Below, one piece after another: positions 36,201 to 51,200 of a DNA stretch of 64,000 nucleotides; the first letter of the stretch is position 1; the number at the start of each line of letters is the position of its first letter. The notes under the pieces were generated by a model that saw only the letters and a program-made list of their open reading frames with translations, was not told the origin of the DNA and searched no databases. The DNA is from Temnothorax longispinosus (taxonomy: Eukaryota; Arthropoda; Insecta; Hymenoptera; Formicidae). A program made the position numbers and the translations under genes. The stretch lies in contig NC_092364.1 of assembly GCF_030848805.1 (NCBI RefSeq), positions 4,464,001 through 4,528,000 of the forward strand, in the 5' to 3' direction.

Positions 36201-39200
36201 GGCGTCAGCGCGGCCCGAAGAGAAACATACAGAACTCGCAGACACAGCCACGGGTTATTCATGTGGAGCGATTCAAGGAGAAGCAGACATCAACCGGTCC
36301 TAGAGTCCGGCCAAGCGACCGTAAGAACGAAATTTGTTTTCAATATGATAAAGTTTCGCGTGGAGGCACTCTAACTTTCCATGTCAGCTTCTTATCTCAC
36401 GTACTTTACACGAATAAACAAATAAGATACAGGAAACGGATCAAAGATACAAGAAGAAGTAGATTAAAAAGATGATGCGCTTTTTACGGCGTAGATTATT
36501 TTCTGATAAAATATATTACCTTTTTTACATAATATTACATGAGTCGCAAATTAAAAAGTATCGATAAAAGGTGTCTGAAGTGTAATGCATGTGATCTTCG
36601 CTTACGATCTTCAAATTTCATTGCCAGAAGAGGAACTTAAATGAACTTATTCACCAAGAGATTTACCAAGTTTTAATTATCTTAGATATTAATCTTAGAT
36701 ATTAAGATGAAATTTACAAGTCGTTGCAGTATCTTCACGATCGATCGCTCGAATTTGTTCTCAGGCGAAAGCATCCAGAAAATGCTAGCCAATCTGCCGC
36801 CTAAAAGAGCCACGAGGAAGGTTCTGCAGGACAGCATGATGCGATCGCAGGGCCGACTTCGTAACGTAAGTAATTTAATAGCGCGGAACAATGACTAGCT
36901 TTGCCTCAATAACACACTCGATCAAAATTGGGTCGATATTAGAACCATAAAGGGTGATTATAATAGCCGACTGATTTAATTAGAACGTCGACAGTGTAAT
37001 ATCTATCTCATTAATATCTTAATGGACTTTTTATAGAGATTTTATGGTAATACAGTTTGATATTATCCTTCTGAACCATTTCGATGAAAATCATACATGT
37101 CGTAATACTAAAATTAAAATTGCTCAATGAAAAGCTACTTAGAACGTACGTCTTCCTCAATCTGTCGTCTCGATCGTCAATAATTACTTCCAATTACATT
37201 TAAATTCTCATTATCCGAGAAAGTCACTCAATTCTTTATAATTCCCTACGGGCAGAAAAATCGGCGTAAACGGTAAATGATAAACGAGACCGATTGAAAT
37301 CGTAGATATGGTTTGACATAATTTTGTGTATTATCAAGATAAATTACGTAAACAACGAAATGTCGTATAGTCGGTCAAAGCTTGGACGGCGCGAATATGC
37401 CAAATAATTGAGGGAGAAAATCATGAAAAACTCGAGACTCGTCGAAATAATGATAGAGCGTTATTGCCTTGCGCGCCTCGTCGCACACGAGCGGAGGCAT
37501 CGATTAGTTGACATACGCGCTCGTCGAAGTATACATTCCCATGATCGTGCACACATTCGCGCAGGCAGGGTGATTTTTATGCTGCCGTTGTATTCGTTTT
37601 ACTTTTTTTTCGATAAAAACGCTAGATTTCTTGCTTCAACATGCTTTTTTATCCTTATTGTTGCAAAAGTAAATTGTAAATAAAAGTGTAAGATAAAATG
37701 TTATTAACTTCTTGAAGACAAAAGCTTAGAATTCTGTCTCAATGGCAACGAAAAAGAATTTATCACCGCAAAAGCTGTAGCGACATCTTTGGGCTTTGTT
37801 GAAACAGGTGCAGACCAGAACGAGGCCTCGCATAATCGGCGACAGCTCGTCCCGAATCTCACGTAACAAAGCCGCCCTGAGGAACAAACTGCTGAAGAAC
37901 GCCAAGTCGATTCAGCGGAATCGCTGTCGAAGCGACAACATCGCCGCGGTGATCGAGAGCGTCGTGAGGAAGTGTCACGAGACCGAGAAGAAATCCGACG
38001 GCGATGGCGAGAAAAGCACCGAAATCGAGAACGAGGGTAAGAAGGATGCCAAAGAGGTGAACGAAGGTTCGTCGAAGGCGACCAGCAAAACTTCGGATCA
38101 GAGTGATAGAACTGCTCGACCGAGACCCGTTGGACGACCTAAAGTTCTCGGTAAGAGGAGGAACGTGAAGAACCCGCAACTTCAAAGCAAAAGCGGTAAC
38201 AAGTTGGCAAAAGCGATGAGTAAGTTCGCGAAGTTCAGGAATGGCACTGCATCCGAGACGAAGGGCGAAGGCGAGGAGACATCCTCCCCAAAGAGTACAC
38301 CAAAGAATGCAAGGACGACGCCGAGAGCGATTGACAAAGACGAGGGTGGTCTCGACAGCAAGAAAATGTCGACGACTCCTGGAGTAAGGAGCAAAAATAA
38401 ATCGACGCAAGGCATACTGAAGAGAAGGCGTTTCGTGGATCCGGTGGCTTCCTTGAATGCCTCTCTTAAGGCAAAATCGCAGTTACGAACGCAGGACGGT
38501 AAGTTTGCCCGCAATCCGAACAAGGGTTTGTCAGCGAAATCGGAAACAAAAACGGACGACGAGAAACACAAGGCGGACTCGATTGAAATCAAGCCTAAGC
38601 TGAAAGCGACGCAGAAGTTGAAGAAAACCGAGGTCCAGCTGCCACGAAGAGTCACTCGGCTATCGTCGGATAGTGACAAGATGCCGACTTTGGAACCAGT
38701 CGTGCAGATCGTTTCCTCCAACGAGGAATATGTCGATAAGTCGGCGAACGATCTGCCTATCTTGTCGCCAGTGACGTCGTCGGGATCTCTTCAGGATCAA
38801 AAGACATCCCGAAAGTACGTTTTGAAGGAGAAAGAGGGTAATGTCGAGGCTAATACCGATCTCGAGGCTGTTTCTGAAAAAAGCAAAAAAGTGCAAAAAT
38901 CAACGAGAGGAAGAAAGCCAAAGGAGAAAACGAAAAACATAGCAAAGCAAAAGAAGATTAATATAGTTGAAGAAAACAAAGTTTCCAAAAATAACTCAGC
39001 GGTGTTAAAAGATGATAAAATAAAAGGTAGAAAGAGTTTATCGGTTAGTGCTAATAGCAGCGAAAATAGCAAAGAAGAAACGTCAAAGAGAGAGACAATC
39101 GCCAAAAAAGATTCTAGATTGAGGAAGGAAGAAGTAACGAAGGAAACTCGGAGCAACTCGAAAACCAGAATGGATAAAGATTCCGTGAAATTGTCGGATA

Positions 39201-42200
39201 TTCCATTCGAGGTGAAGAAACTGCTGGGTTCGGCTAGCAAGGAGGATCTTTTGAGTACACTGGAACTCGCGTCTAACGACTCGAAACGCAGCCTGAGGCA
39301 ATCGACACCAAGATCGAAAATACTTCAAGTGAACGACAGGAGTCCGCGGGAACTCGATGACGAATCGGATGGATTGAAGGGCACGAGCAAGAAGGAGAAG
39401 ACTGAAGCGTTTAGAAAATCGTCCAGGAAAAAGAGCGACGATAAGATGGCAAAAACGAATCTAGAAAAAGATTCGTCTAACGCGAATGCTAATGCGGCGC
39501 AAAACGAAAGAAGTCAACAGGGTAAAAGAGACAGAACAGCAAAAACGAAGGAGATTGCGGTTGACAATCCCGATGTGGAAGGTAAAACTGATGGCAGACA
39601 AACGAGAGGATCATTGAGCGATGCCAAAAGTGAGCCTACTTTGGAAGTCGCAAGCGATAGCTCCCGGAAAGGCAGTGGCTTGCTGGGGAAACGTCGCAGC
39701 CGTAGATCGATCGACGAAGATAAAGAGACTAACACGCGCACGTCCGAAGAACAGAACAGCAACGAAAATGTTATGTCGATCGAAAAGGAAGCCGAGAAGG
39801 AGCTTGATAAGGTCTGTAAGAAGGATAATGAAGACGAAAGTGATAAAAATTCCGATGATCGCTTAGACTCGACGGTAGTGAATATCAATTTGAGTCACTT
39901 GCAGTCGGAGACGAGCAACCTGTCCATCGACAGCGGTAAAGAAAACTCGTTGGAAACTCCCGTGAACGTTCACACCAAGGTGAAAGTAGGAAGACCTAAA
40001 AAGACGTGGGGCGCGCGCCGCGAGAAGTCGTCGAGGAAGAGATCCTTGAACAACGTCATCGGTATTCTGACGGAAGGCATGAATATTCCCATAGAAGCGC
40101 AGCAGAACGTACAGGTGCTCACGGTTCAGACCAGTCTGGATAATCCGGACAGGGTAGCGCGAAACGGAAGCGCGCAACAACCAAGCGGTGGCGAGGTGAC
40201 CGCGGTGGACTCAGCATTCAGCGAGCTGTCGATCCTCGCCAAGAGCGAAGAAGAATCCACGGAGAACGAAGCCGTTACGGCGACGAGCACGACCGACACT
40301 TCTCACGCAGACGATGAGAAGAATGCTTGTCCTGATGAGACGCAGGTCGAGAATGTCTTCGTCGACGTATCGTCGAAAGTCACAACTGTTAAAGCGTGTT
40401 CGCCAGCCAACGATATCATCCTTGATCTGTCCAGAAGAAAACCCAAGGGCAAGGGCTCTTTCTTAGAGAAAATTGTGTCGAAAATAGCCAAGCAGAAGGA
40501 CGCTCTGCTAGAAGGTGAGGTAGGTTCTTTGCTTGACACTGCGGCCGATGAGTTGACCAGCATTCTCGATGAGGTCGGATCACCTACCTTGGCTGATAAC
40601 GCGGAGAATGCAAATTCTGATGAGGCAAGCCATGTCTCGAAAAACAACAAAGATAACAGTGCGACAATTACACCCACTGATAAGGAACTATCGGCAATCG
40701 ATTCTGAAATCCAAGCGTTGGAAAACGACAAAACCAATGTCGAGAGTACGATTTCCAAACATTCAACAGATTCTTTAGATGCTTCAGACAATCTCGAGGA
40801 AAACTTGGCGACAAAGACTGAAACGCAAAGCGAGAATCAAACTAAAGTAAGTGATGTTTCAGATGTTGAGATGAAGAGCGACGATGATGTGGACAGAAAG
40901 ATGAATGATGCAATGCCTTCTGTTGAGGAATCACATGTTGAATCTTACGGGAATAAATTGATAACGAATAAAGAAGCAGTTATTTCAATAGAAATTCCAA
41001 ATAAAAGTCCTACCGATACTTCAATTTCGCATCCGTTAATTACGCAAAAAGAAAACTTAGAAAAACTCGAAAGAAAGGGAAGAGTTACGAAATCCAGGAG
41101 AAAATCCAGGAAAAGATCATTGGAGAACGCAAGCTCTAAGAAACGTAAAAAGAGACCATTAGAAATCGTCGAAGATTGCGCTGAAGAAGATGTGCAGAAG
41201 GAACTCCGGCTGAGCGACATCATCACGTCTAAAGACACGTCCAATGTTGGAAATGAATTTTCAAAAGAAGATAGCAGCATTGTGGAGACTTCAAACGCAG
41301 ATACCGAAATTGAGAGGTCGATGTCGCTTCAATGCAGCGAATACGAAATCATCAAGGATGATTTGAAATCATCGAGTTTAGAGAAGGACCTCACAAAAGC
41401 TAATGATGAATCGAGTTTAGAAAAATTCACCGATCTTCCAGAAGTAACTTGTGAAAATGCGAAATTAACGGTAAATCTTGAAGAATCCCTTGACAAAATA
41501 ATTTCCAACAAAAATGCTGTTGTAAACGATGTTCGATCGACAGAACTGGTTGAGAAAAGCGCTGATTTTTCGATATTATCTTCAGAGAAAACCGTTGAAT
41601 GTGGAAAATCTGCGAATAAGACACAGAAAAAGGATCAAACTGATACGAAGGAGCCTTCGTCTAAACGTACATCAAAGAGAAAATCGCAACCTGCCTTAAC
41701 TTCTTCGATAGATGAGGCGACAGATACTCTCCAAACTTCCGTAAAACTGACTGACGAGACAGAAAATGTATTATTTTCATCGTCTATTGTGATAGAACAA
41801 TCTTCGGAATCAACTGATGTACAACCGACAAAAATTGGGACCACTAGCGAAGACTTGGACGTTCCTTTAGAAAAATTATTGTATTCAATGGAAATGTCTG
41901 GAAAACATAAAGAGACACAAAATACAAACGATTCAGGTCTTGTCAATTCGACGCCTTTAAAAACAACGAAAAAACGTGGCGCGAAGAAAAAGTCATTGGC
42001 CGATGAGCATCTAGAACTATCGGAAGACAAGCCTGTCGAAGTTGCTTCGAAACGCAATGACGAATCCAGCATCGCAGATTCTAACAAGCAATTATCGGCT
42101 AGTTTGGAGAACTTCAAAATACCGGAAGTAAAGGATCTGCTGCAGAGCGGGAAGAAACGAGGACCGAAGAAGAAATCGCAGCCCGAGGATGGTCGCTTTA

Positions 42201-45200
42201 ACGGCGGAAGCATTCCCGAAGAATTTCGGGCGAGCGAGGAACTTGCGGAGAACAGCGAGATGTCCAACTTGGTCGAAGAGAAAGTCGAAGAACAAGAAGA
42301 AACGGAGAAACGTGTAGAAGAATCGAGCACGAAGAGGCTCGAAAGATCGAGTTCTTCAGGTTCGATCGGGCTTACTCCACCTTCAACCAAGACGAGATCT
42401 ATGTTCAAGAAAAAGACACAGCTGTCGAGCGAGGACCTTGCTGATTCCAGCACTCGAAGTCAGGGTGCCGAAAGCACGGACGACCTGTCCGAGAGCTCGT
42501 GTGTCAGCGAGTCCAGCTACTTCAGGAAGAAGCGATTCGCGAAGAAGAAGAAAAAAGAGGAGACGGTAGCTGACGATAACGCGCGAGACGATGTTTCTCT
42601 CACAGATTCGATAACGTTGAAGAGCGATAAGCAAAACGCGAAAAGGAAGACGAGCAAAACCAGATCGTTGCTCGACGAGCATCTTGATCTCTCCGACGCG
42701 GACGACATCGACATTCCGATGGACATCCAAGCTTCATTAGAAAATACGGAAGCGTTGGAGAACATCGAACGAGAGTTCGAACTCGCTGAAAAATCTTCGG
42801 ATCTGCAAAACGAAGGCGCAGACAAGCCAACGGATGATATGGAGGACAAAGATTCGTGCGCTACCTTGGAACGACCGGCATCGAATAATGATTCTCCGGA
42901 TAATCCAGTCACTCCGAAGAAACGTGCGGCTGGCAACTTCGTGGTCGTGCACACAAAGACCGGCGAGATCCTGATCGTGGAGAAGCGGAAGAAGCTAACG
43001 AAGGAGGCGGCGAGATTTTTCTGCGACGTGTGCGCCACCAGCTTCACCCGCAAGAGCTCCCTGAAGAAACATACGTTGTCGCAGTCGCATCTATCGCAAT
43101 TGACAAAATCCACCAAGGAGAAAATCGAGCCTGTTGACAGCAGTACATCGGAGAATGCTGAAGAATACGATGACGAATGGAAGAGTAACGATCAAGAGAA
43201 CGATCAACAGACGGAGAGCGTTCCAGAAGACGCTCGGTCTCATGAAATCGTCCGAAAGTCTTTGGAACCAGACGAGAGTTACATTCCTTACGTAGCTAGC
43301 GCGGAATCGACGAAGCCTCTGGTGGATCTTGGAAACACAAGACAGATGTTGGAAGATAAACTGCTGGACGAAGAGATTTGCAAGATCACCGAGAATATGA
43401 GTCATGACGAGTATGTTCTGACCGATCATGTGACACCGGATGAACCGATGTTGTCGTCGACGCCGATCAAGCCCGTCAAAAAGCAGCAGGAGGAATCGGT
43501 ACGAGGCAAGAACGCTGACAAGAAGCGGAACAAGTCGAAGAAGAGGAATCTAGCGGAGGAACATTTGATCTTGGACTCCCCCGAATTGGAAAAATCTAAA
43601 ATCGACTCGGATAAGCTTTCAAAACCAACTAACGACGTCGTACGAATTTCCTCGCCATCTTGCGACCGTACTTTGACAAAAGAAACAATGGAAACAGTGG
43701 AAAAGGTTGAAAATGTTTCTAATAAATGTGTAAATATTGATGAAATAAAGAATCAGTCGGAATTAATTGTTAAATCTTCGAATGAAGAAACAAGTTCAAA
43801 ATCAGCATGTGATATCGATGCAAAAGCTGAACAACGAACAGAATCCAGGACCACGAGGAGAACGCTGAGAAAGCTCTCCAAAGTGGATAATGAGGGAAAA
43901 GAAGAGACTTCAGCTTCAACCGAGACGAATCGTTTCAGCCTAAGACCTAGAAGAAGTAGAAACATCCAGCATTACGAGGAATCTGACGTCGAAGCTGATG
44001 TATATTTTATGGACACCTCTATGGAGATTAATAGTGACGAAATAGAAAGTAATCATGACGCGCAAAAGGGACAAGACGAAGTGGAAGAGGAAACAAACAA
44101 GAATGTATTACGGGAGAAGACGCGCGTTGACACCGAAGATAAGAATCCGCAGGATGCGGAAGTCTCAAAATCAAAGACAGACACGACGAACGATACTAAG
44201 AAAAGGAAACGTGGCAGACCGAGGCTTAAGAATCGAATTGTTCCGAATTCCGGTATCGCTTCAGCTCACACAAAACCCGAAGTTAATGAAAATGATGTTG
44301 TTGCTACGGACAATCTTGACGAATCAAAAATCGAGGATCAAAAATTAGATTCGCATACCAAAGAGCGTCTTGACGAGGCCGACAAGACGCCACATATTGA
44401 TGCAAGTGCCCGGCCTTCTAAACGGAGCAGGGGCAGGCCTAGGAAGAATCCTATACCAAACAACTCTTCAGTACAAGCAGATAATTCGAGTGCTTCCGAA
44501 TCGACGAAATCAAATCACGATGAAGTGAAAGAAGAGACAGACGCGACTGAATCGCGTTCCAAAACGATTATCGAAGAAATTGCATCGATCGGTTCTTTGA
44601 TACCGAACGCGGAGTCTTCGCCCGCCGTTCAAGAACACGCTCCGGAATCGAGTTTATCGGAAACGAAGAAAGATTTATTAAATGCTGAAGAGGCTCGAAG
44701 CACCGAGCCGAGCGTTTCCGAAGATCAAATGGCGCAGAGAATAGAATCTACGGATATTGAAGCAGACGATACCGTACTCGTAGAGAATTGCAAGAATACG
44801 CTTACCTTCGACATTCCATCAGAAAAAGTCGAAATATCGATGCCATCAGAAATAAATACGTCTGTTGATGATGCAAAATGTGTGCTAGAAGACAAACATA
44901 ATGACGATACGAGCGTGAATATTTTAATGAATCTAACGACCGAGTCTTCAGCCGAGCTGTCTCCGCAAATTACCGAACAGGTACCGATCGACGATTTGAG
45001 ATCGGTTGAATCAAAAGCAACCGACGACGATGAGAGCTTCAAGGTTCAGAAACTAGCAGACATCTCGGAAGAGAAACTAACAAAATTAGAAGAAGAATTC
45101 CCCGAAGAAGTTCCCGAAGCAAAGCTTTCAGGATCGGAAAATAGCGAGGACGAAGCTTTAGTCACTGACGATAAATCTCTTCCCGTCGCAAGCTCCCACG

Positions 45201-48200
45201 AATCTCAGAAAGTAATAGATAAATTAGAGAATGATAGCATTTGCGACGAAAAGACGTCTCGACTAGAATCATCTAACAAGAAATTATCCAGAAAGTCGAC
45301 GAGTAAGGAACGAGAAATCGATCGCAAAAGACCGAAAACGTCCAAGGGCAGAAGGAAAAAAGTCAAAATCGCTGAACTGTCGAGCGACAGCGAGAACGAT
45401 GATGACGGGATCGAATCCGTTGCTTCGAGCAAGAGCAAGATCGTGAAGAGCGTGTTCGGCCGAGTGTTCGGCGGCGAGAAAGCGGACAAGGTGAAGGAAG
45501 TGCTGAACGACTGGGTGTCACGGTCAGAAGACGACTCGGACATGTCCAGGAGTGCTTCCGAAGCGAGATCCTACCTGCGCGGACCGACAAAGTTCCCCGA
45601 GAACAGGCACAAAAAGGAGAAGAGGTGTCACCCTGGCTCCGAAACGAAGAAGGACACCGATCGATCACCCAGAAAGAAAGGAAACGACAAGTTCGGTAGT
45701 GAGGCTCACGGGAAGGCGAAGAATCGGAAGAAACGAGAGAAGGATGTCGAATCGATATCCGAGGATCGCATCGAGTCGCCCATCAATCCGGCCAAGCGGA
45801 GACACAGAGAGAGCAAGATCAGGGCGGACGAGAAGATCCTGAGAACCTTCGATGACGAGTCGCCGACTGTTTCGGAAGACGACAAGATTAAGGGAACGAA
45901 CGATCAGATTAACAATGAATTGAACGATAAGGACAAGGAAACGAGGAGACACCATGAAAAGGAAACGACTAAGGAACGGACGAAGGATAAGAATTTGACC
46001 TCCGAAAACTGGGAGAGTCTTCGAGTCGATCACGACGCTCACGGAAAGTCGAAGAATAGTTCCAGCCATCGTAAAAAGCAGGACGAGCGTTCTTCCTCGC
46101 CATCGCAGTCCAATGTGTTCAAGCACAGACGGAGGGAGAGCAAGACCAGAGCCGGCGAGAGGATCTGGAGAGCATTCGACCACGAGACTTCATCGTACCT
46201 TTCCGACTATCAGGATCTCGACGAGACGCGCCGGATTTCTAACGAGCAGGAGAGTGAGTTTTACGAACCTAAAAACTTGAATCGTTCGGACAATTTGAAG
46301 AGCGTTAAACAAAAGGATGAGGACGCTTGGAAAAACGCCAGTTTGACGGATCGGGAACAGAGCGGGGTGCACAGTGGACGCGGGAGGCTCAAGAAGGACT
46401 CGAACAATTGCAGAAGACAGGATTCTAACGTGATTAAAATAAGTAAGACGAAAACGAACAGGAAGGTTCTAAGAGACTCCGATAACGATCTGTCAATTCC
46501 TTCGAGAGATCAGGAAACGAAGGACGAAACGCAAAACGATCAAACGACACGATCTACAAATGAATCGAGAAATCGTTCGAAAACTTCGATCAAGGATAAT
46601 GCTTATGAGTCCTTCTATGGCGACTCGGTTGTTTCGAAACACACGAATAAAGATCAAAATAATTTGCTAGCACATTCAGATCGGTCAACCAGGAAGAACA
46701 AAAAAGGGATCGTCAACGAAGATTGGAAACGGTCAGCGAGAAACCTAGAATTCAATCAGGAGGATGATCAGCCGACCGAGAAGGAAATTGGACGAAAAGA
46801 CGAAGAGTCTGCGATATCGTCGCACAGTTGCAGCAGTTTAGCGGCCGAAGGATCAATAATAAAGAATCAATTGACCGATTTCGATGGAAATTCTCAGACG
46901 AATCGAAAGTCCGATGACAACGACGAGGAGGAGGAAGAGAGCGACAACGATCTCGGGCGACAAAGAATGTCGCCGTTCTACGCTCGCGAGACTCCCGATA
47001 GCTCGATAGAGAACAGCTCCAACGAGGAAGAGGAGGAGGAGGAGGAGGAAGAGGAAGACGGCGAAGAGGAGGAAGAGGAGGAGGAACGTATAACGCACGA
47101 GGATAATTCCAGGAAGACGAACCCTAACGAATTTTCCGGAGAGAAGATCATCATTAGATCGCCGTCGTCGGGTCACAGATCGGATGTGGTGACGATCGCG
47201 CCCACAGACGCGATCGAGGACAACGCGTTGGATGTGCCGCGGGAGATCGAGTCGACGATGGAGCCGCGGCAAGGCAAGATCCTCAACTTCGACGAGGAGC
47301 TCTTCGTGGAGTGTTGCTCGAGATTGAAGGCCACCAGCGAGAACGAGCTGAGAGGTGCGAAGAAGATTAAGCTGGACCACACGGAGTCATATCATAAACG
47401 GGACGATCAACCGCAGGGATTCAGGGTCAACAGAGACCGATGGAGGGACGTGGAGAGCCAAAACAGTCTCGGTAGTCTTCTGGAGTCAGTGAATCAAGTG
47501 AGTATTATACGTTGGAAATTTTTACGCTTGAATAAATTATCGATATAATTGATGAATTATTAATTATATTTTAATGAGCCAATTATCCCGTATATACAAA
47601 ACAAATGTGTTATTATCCGTTTGATCTGAGCTATTTAGTGATATGATAATTAAATAAATATAAATCTTTCAGCGATTGATCAACGGTAAATCACGAAATC
47701 GTTTAAAATTTGACTATATATTTATTTAATAGATTAAATAAATTTTTTGCTATCAAATTGTGATTTGATTAATTGGCGAAAGGATTAACTTCAGGTTTCG
47801 GATAAATAGAGTTATAAGTTTTAAATATGCTTTGCTATAAAGTTAATTAAAAAGATCAATGTATTTGATACATATAAATCATTTGATCAAAAATTACATT
47901 AATCTTTTTTAAAATTAAACAGAATTATAATGAAAAGTACATAATGTGAGGTATATATATCGCTTGGAAATTCTAGTTGCTCGGCGAGGAGATGTGCAAC
48001 AGCCACGATAGAAGCTATCGAACGCGTGGCAGCGAACGATCGAGCAGATCGGCCAGTCCGGATGCATCGCGAGTTGACAATCTTGGTTATGAGGACAGTT
48101 TGGACGTAGCATTCGAACACAATAACAAACTGCGAGATAAGATCCAGCAGCGCATGAGGGAGAGCGAGAATCTGATAGCCAGCACATTCGGCCAGAAAAT

Positions 48201-51200
48201 CAACGACAACGATCATCCTGACGACGACAAGCGAGACAGTGTTGGAAACTCGTACTCGTCGAGTATTCACGAACACGAACAGCTATCAACGTCGGTCGTG
48301 TCGAATAGAGAGCAGGAGACCTCGCCGGGACACAAGAACAAGGTGAACTCGACTCTAGGCGGTCTACATAAGGCGCTATCCAACTTGTTGCACAGCAACG
48401 GCAAGCATGATCATAAGTGAGTATCTCGATACTTAAATTTATGCATCAAATCTGCACTATAAATATTTTCGTTGTGTGATCGTATAGTGAATAGTTTCAA
48501 GAAAACAAATTAATATTCTATCAGCGTAAGAAGTACGTTATAATAATGAGCTTTCCAGTTGGGCGTGGATAAGTTTGATAAGTTTGATGAGATTCTGAAC
48601 TCGGGGAAGACGAAGATTCTTTAAATTCATACTTCGTACTTCGTGAATAAACTCGCGAAATTTTCTTGACCAGCTGTCGTTTACAGACTTACAAATTACT
48701 GATACCAGAATCTTGTTTTTTTTTTCCGCTAAGTATAAACTTGACGATTTGTTCTCCTATATAATTCACAAGAGAGCTCAGCTTATTATCCTATTTTTAT
48801 GATGCTATGTGTACGGACATGCCTAATATTTTAAATACGTTTCTTCAAAATCCCATTTTGATATGAAAGCGCGGAAAGACATTCAGAGATTAATAGAACG
48901 CATATGTGACGAAACGCCGAGCTAGGTGATTAAAAATATCTCGCTCTATTTTGCAGGACGGCTCGCGCGTATCAAAGCGTATTTTTCAGTTTCGCATCGG
49001 CTCAACACCTGTTGATTGCTCGTTTATCTGGCCGCGCGGCCATACGTTTTGTTTTCACCCGATTCTTCGATTACGCTAAACTAGATGTAGCGTATGATTG
49101 GCGCGTAGAGGACAGTCGGATTTTTCCTGGAAAAAAAATCCCCGTGACCCGACTGTTGCGTCGGGTGATTGTCTTCCCGCAGGGCTTGAATCGAGCTGTG
49201 TCGAGCGACGTTACGTAAAACGCATACAACCCGTAATACTCTGGCGAATGTTATTTGTTCCCTCTGCCAGTCTGCCTTCTTCATTCGGAATGCAATTATT
49301 CGAGCGTGTCGAGGCTCGATTTTCACTAAGGACGGTCGAGAAACCATCGTCGAACGATGCCCATTCGTTCGCGTTGCGTATTGATCCGCTTTCGTCACTC
49401 CACTCCGTACGCGATGGACGATCTCTCCCACAACAGCACCGACGTGTAGCGCCTTGATGATACATGGAACTTGATATGTGGCATGTAGGGAGCACTATCG
49501 TACCCCACGTTCATTATCCTGCTAATTTATTTACTAGCAAACACCGTTTTCCCAGGAATTTTTATTTGAAGAAAGAGAATATCTAAGTGCACCTTTCCTA
49601 TAGCCTCCGGAAATGAAATAAAGGGATATTTCCACAATTATGTCAATTAATACAGATTCCATAATTTGTATCGACTCCGTTTAAAAAAAGAAACTTTTAT
49701 TGGAGTTAAATGATTAAGGATTGATATTTATTATGTACTTCATGTGTCAGATTTATTTTTTATAATTTGTTATTGGTTACAACATTTTTCGTTTCGTGCA
49801 ATCTATGAGAGTTCATTAAATAATTTTATATGATATATTATTATAACTGTGTGTGTGTGTGTACAATAACGATATAGAATGTTCTTGTTTGTTTGCTATA
49901 CTCGACTTTATTCGCTGCGGTGATTGACCGAATAACAATGCGCGTTTATTATTAAATCTAATTACTCTATTAAACCCTTTACAAACATACACATTCTTCA
50001 ATTTCATATTTTATTCACCGATATACCGTTGACTAAAAATACTGTTAAAAAATAATTTCTCGCTTGTTTCTTTCATTGTCGTTAATCCAATTAAAACTTG
50101 TATAACAAGCCATCAAGAATGCAGTAGCTTTTAATAGATGATCACAATCATCTCTACGCGACCATATTTTCTATGCAATTAACCACATGATCACGCGTGG
50201 GTTTAATAATGAATCGCGCTGTATCGTTTATCGATGTATGAACAATCTCATTTAATAAAGCTGTTATAAACCAATTTTATTCCGCAGCGGTTCCGCTCCG
50301 ATGAAGCTGCTAGCGGAATTGGCCTGCGCCCGAGCTCCGACCTCCACGTCGCCGGTGGATACCGCGAACAGCGGCAGAAATCATCAGTCGGTGAAGATGG
50401 TCGCGGCGGCGGTCGCGGCGGCAGCTGCAGCTGCAGCAGCAGCGGCGGCGGTGGCGACCAAAGACACCCCGATTTCCCCAAAGAGGCTGGCGAAGGACTC
50501 GACGGTAACATCAAGGAATTCGCTAACGAAGAAGACGAGGAACCCGATCAAGGAGTTGTTCGAGCGCAAGAAGGAGATAAACGACAGAAAGGAGCAGGAA
50601 CGCTCGAAGGCTGCGTTCGTTGAGTTGAACGTGCAGAAGCAACGCAAGTCGAAGAAGAACAGGAAACAGCAGCAGCCGGAGTTCCCGCTGATTCGTAGGA
50701 GCGAACACTATGGCGGTTTAGCAGAAAAGAAGAAACGTCGCGATTCTCTCGACCGGAAAGGGGAGTCGGAGAGGATAAAGGACGTGTACGAGTTCGACGA
50801 GGAGGAGAGTCAAATGGCGCCCACTCTGGGTAGCGTGTTGTCCTACAGGAGCCAAGTCGAGAAGAGTTTCGAGACCAACTGGTCGAGGATGAAGAATGTC
50901 GACGGGGACTTGGATGCCGTCTTAGAGAACGGCAAGACGAATTACGTCACGGACACGAAGTTGGACGCTATGATCAACCGTAAATTCCAGGAGCTGGAGA
51001 AGTTTGCGCCAAAGACGAAGGGCGCCCTGAAGTCATTCCAGAGCGAGGAACAACAGCAGCAGCGGGTCGCCGAGCCGATTACCGGACCAATGGACGAATT
51101 CGTGGAAAGAAAGCACCAACGCGTGAAACGGACCGTAGAGCAGGGCTCCAAGCAATCCGGCAAGATCAAGAAACGAGGTAAAGGCTCGAAGAAGCGAGCG

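Noticed and set aside
37859..47382. Many antisense frames inside exon 6 of the giant gene
   Set aside because: They are shadows of the long plus-strand frame and reflect its codon use. Most are Ser/Leu-rich, as expected from antisense Glu/Lys codons.
48950..49495. Overlapping frames in intron 7 of the giant gene
   Set aside because: They lie between two exons whose splice phases match without them, and show no recognisable protein.
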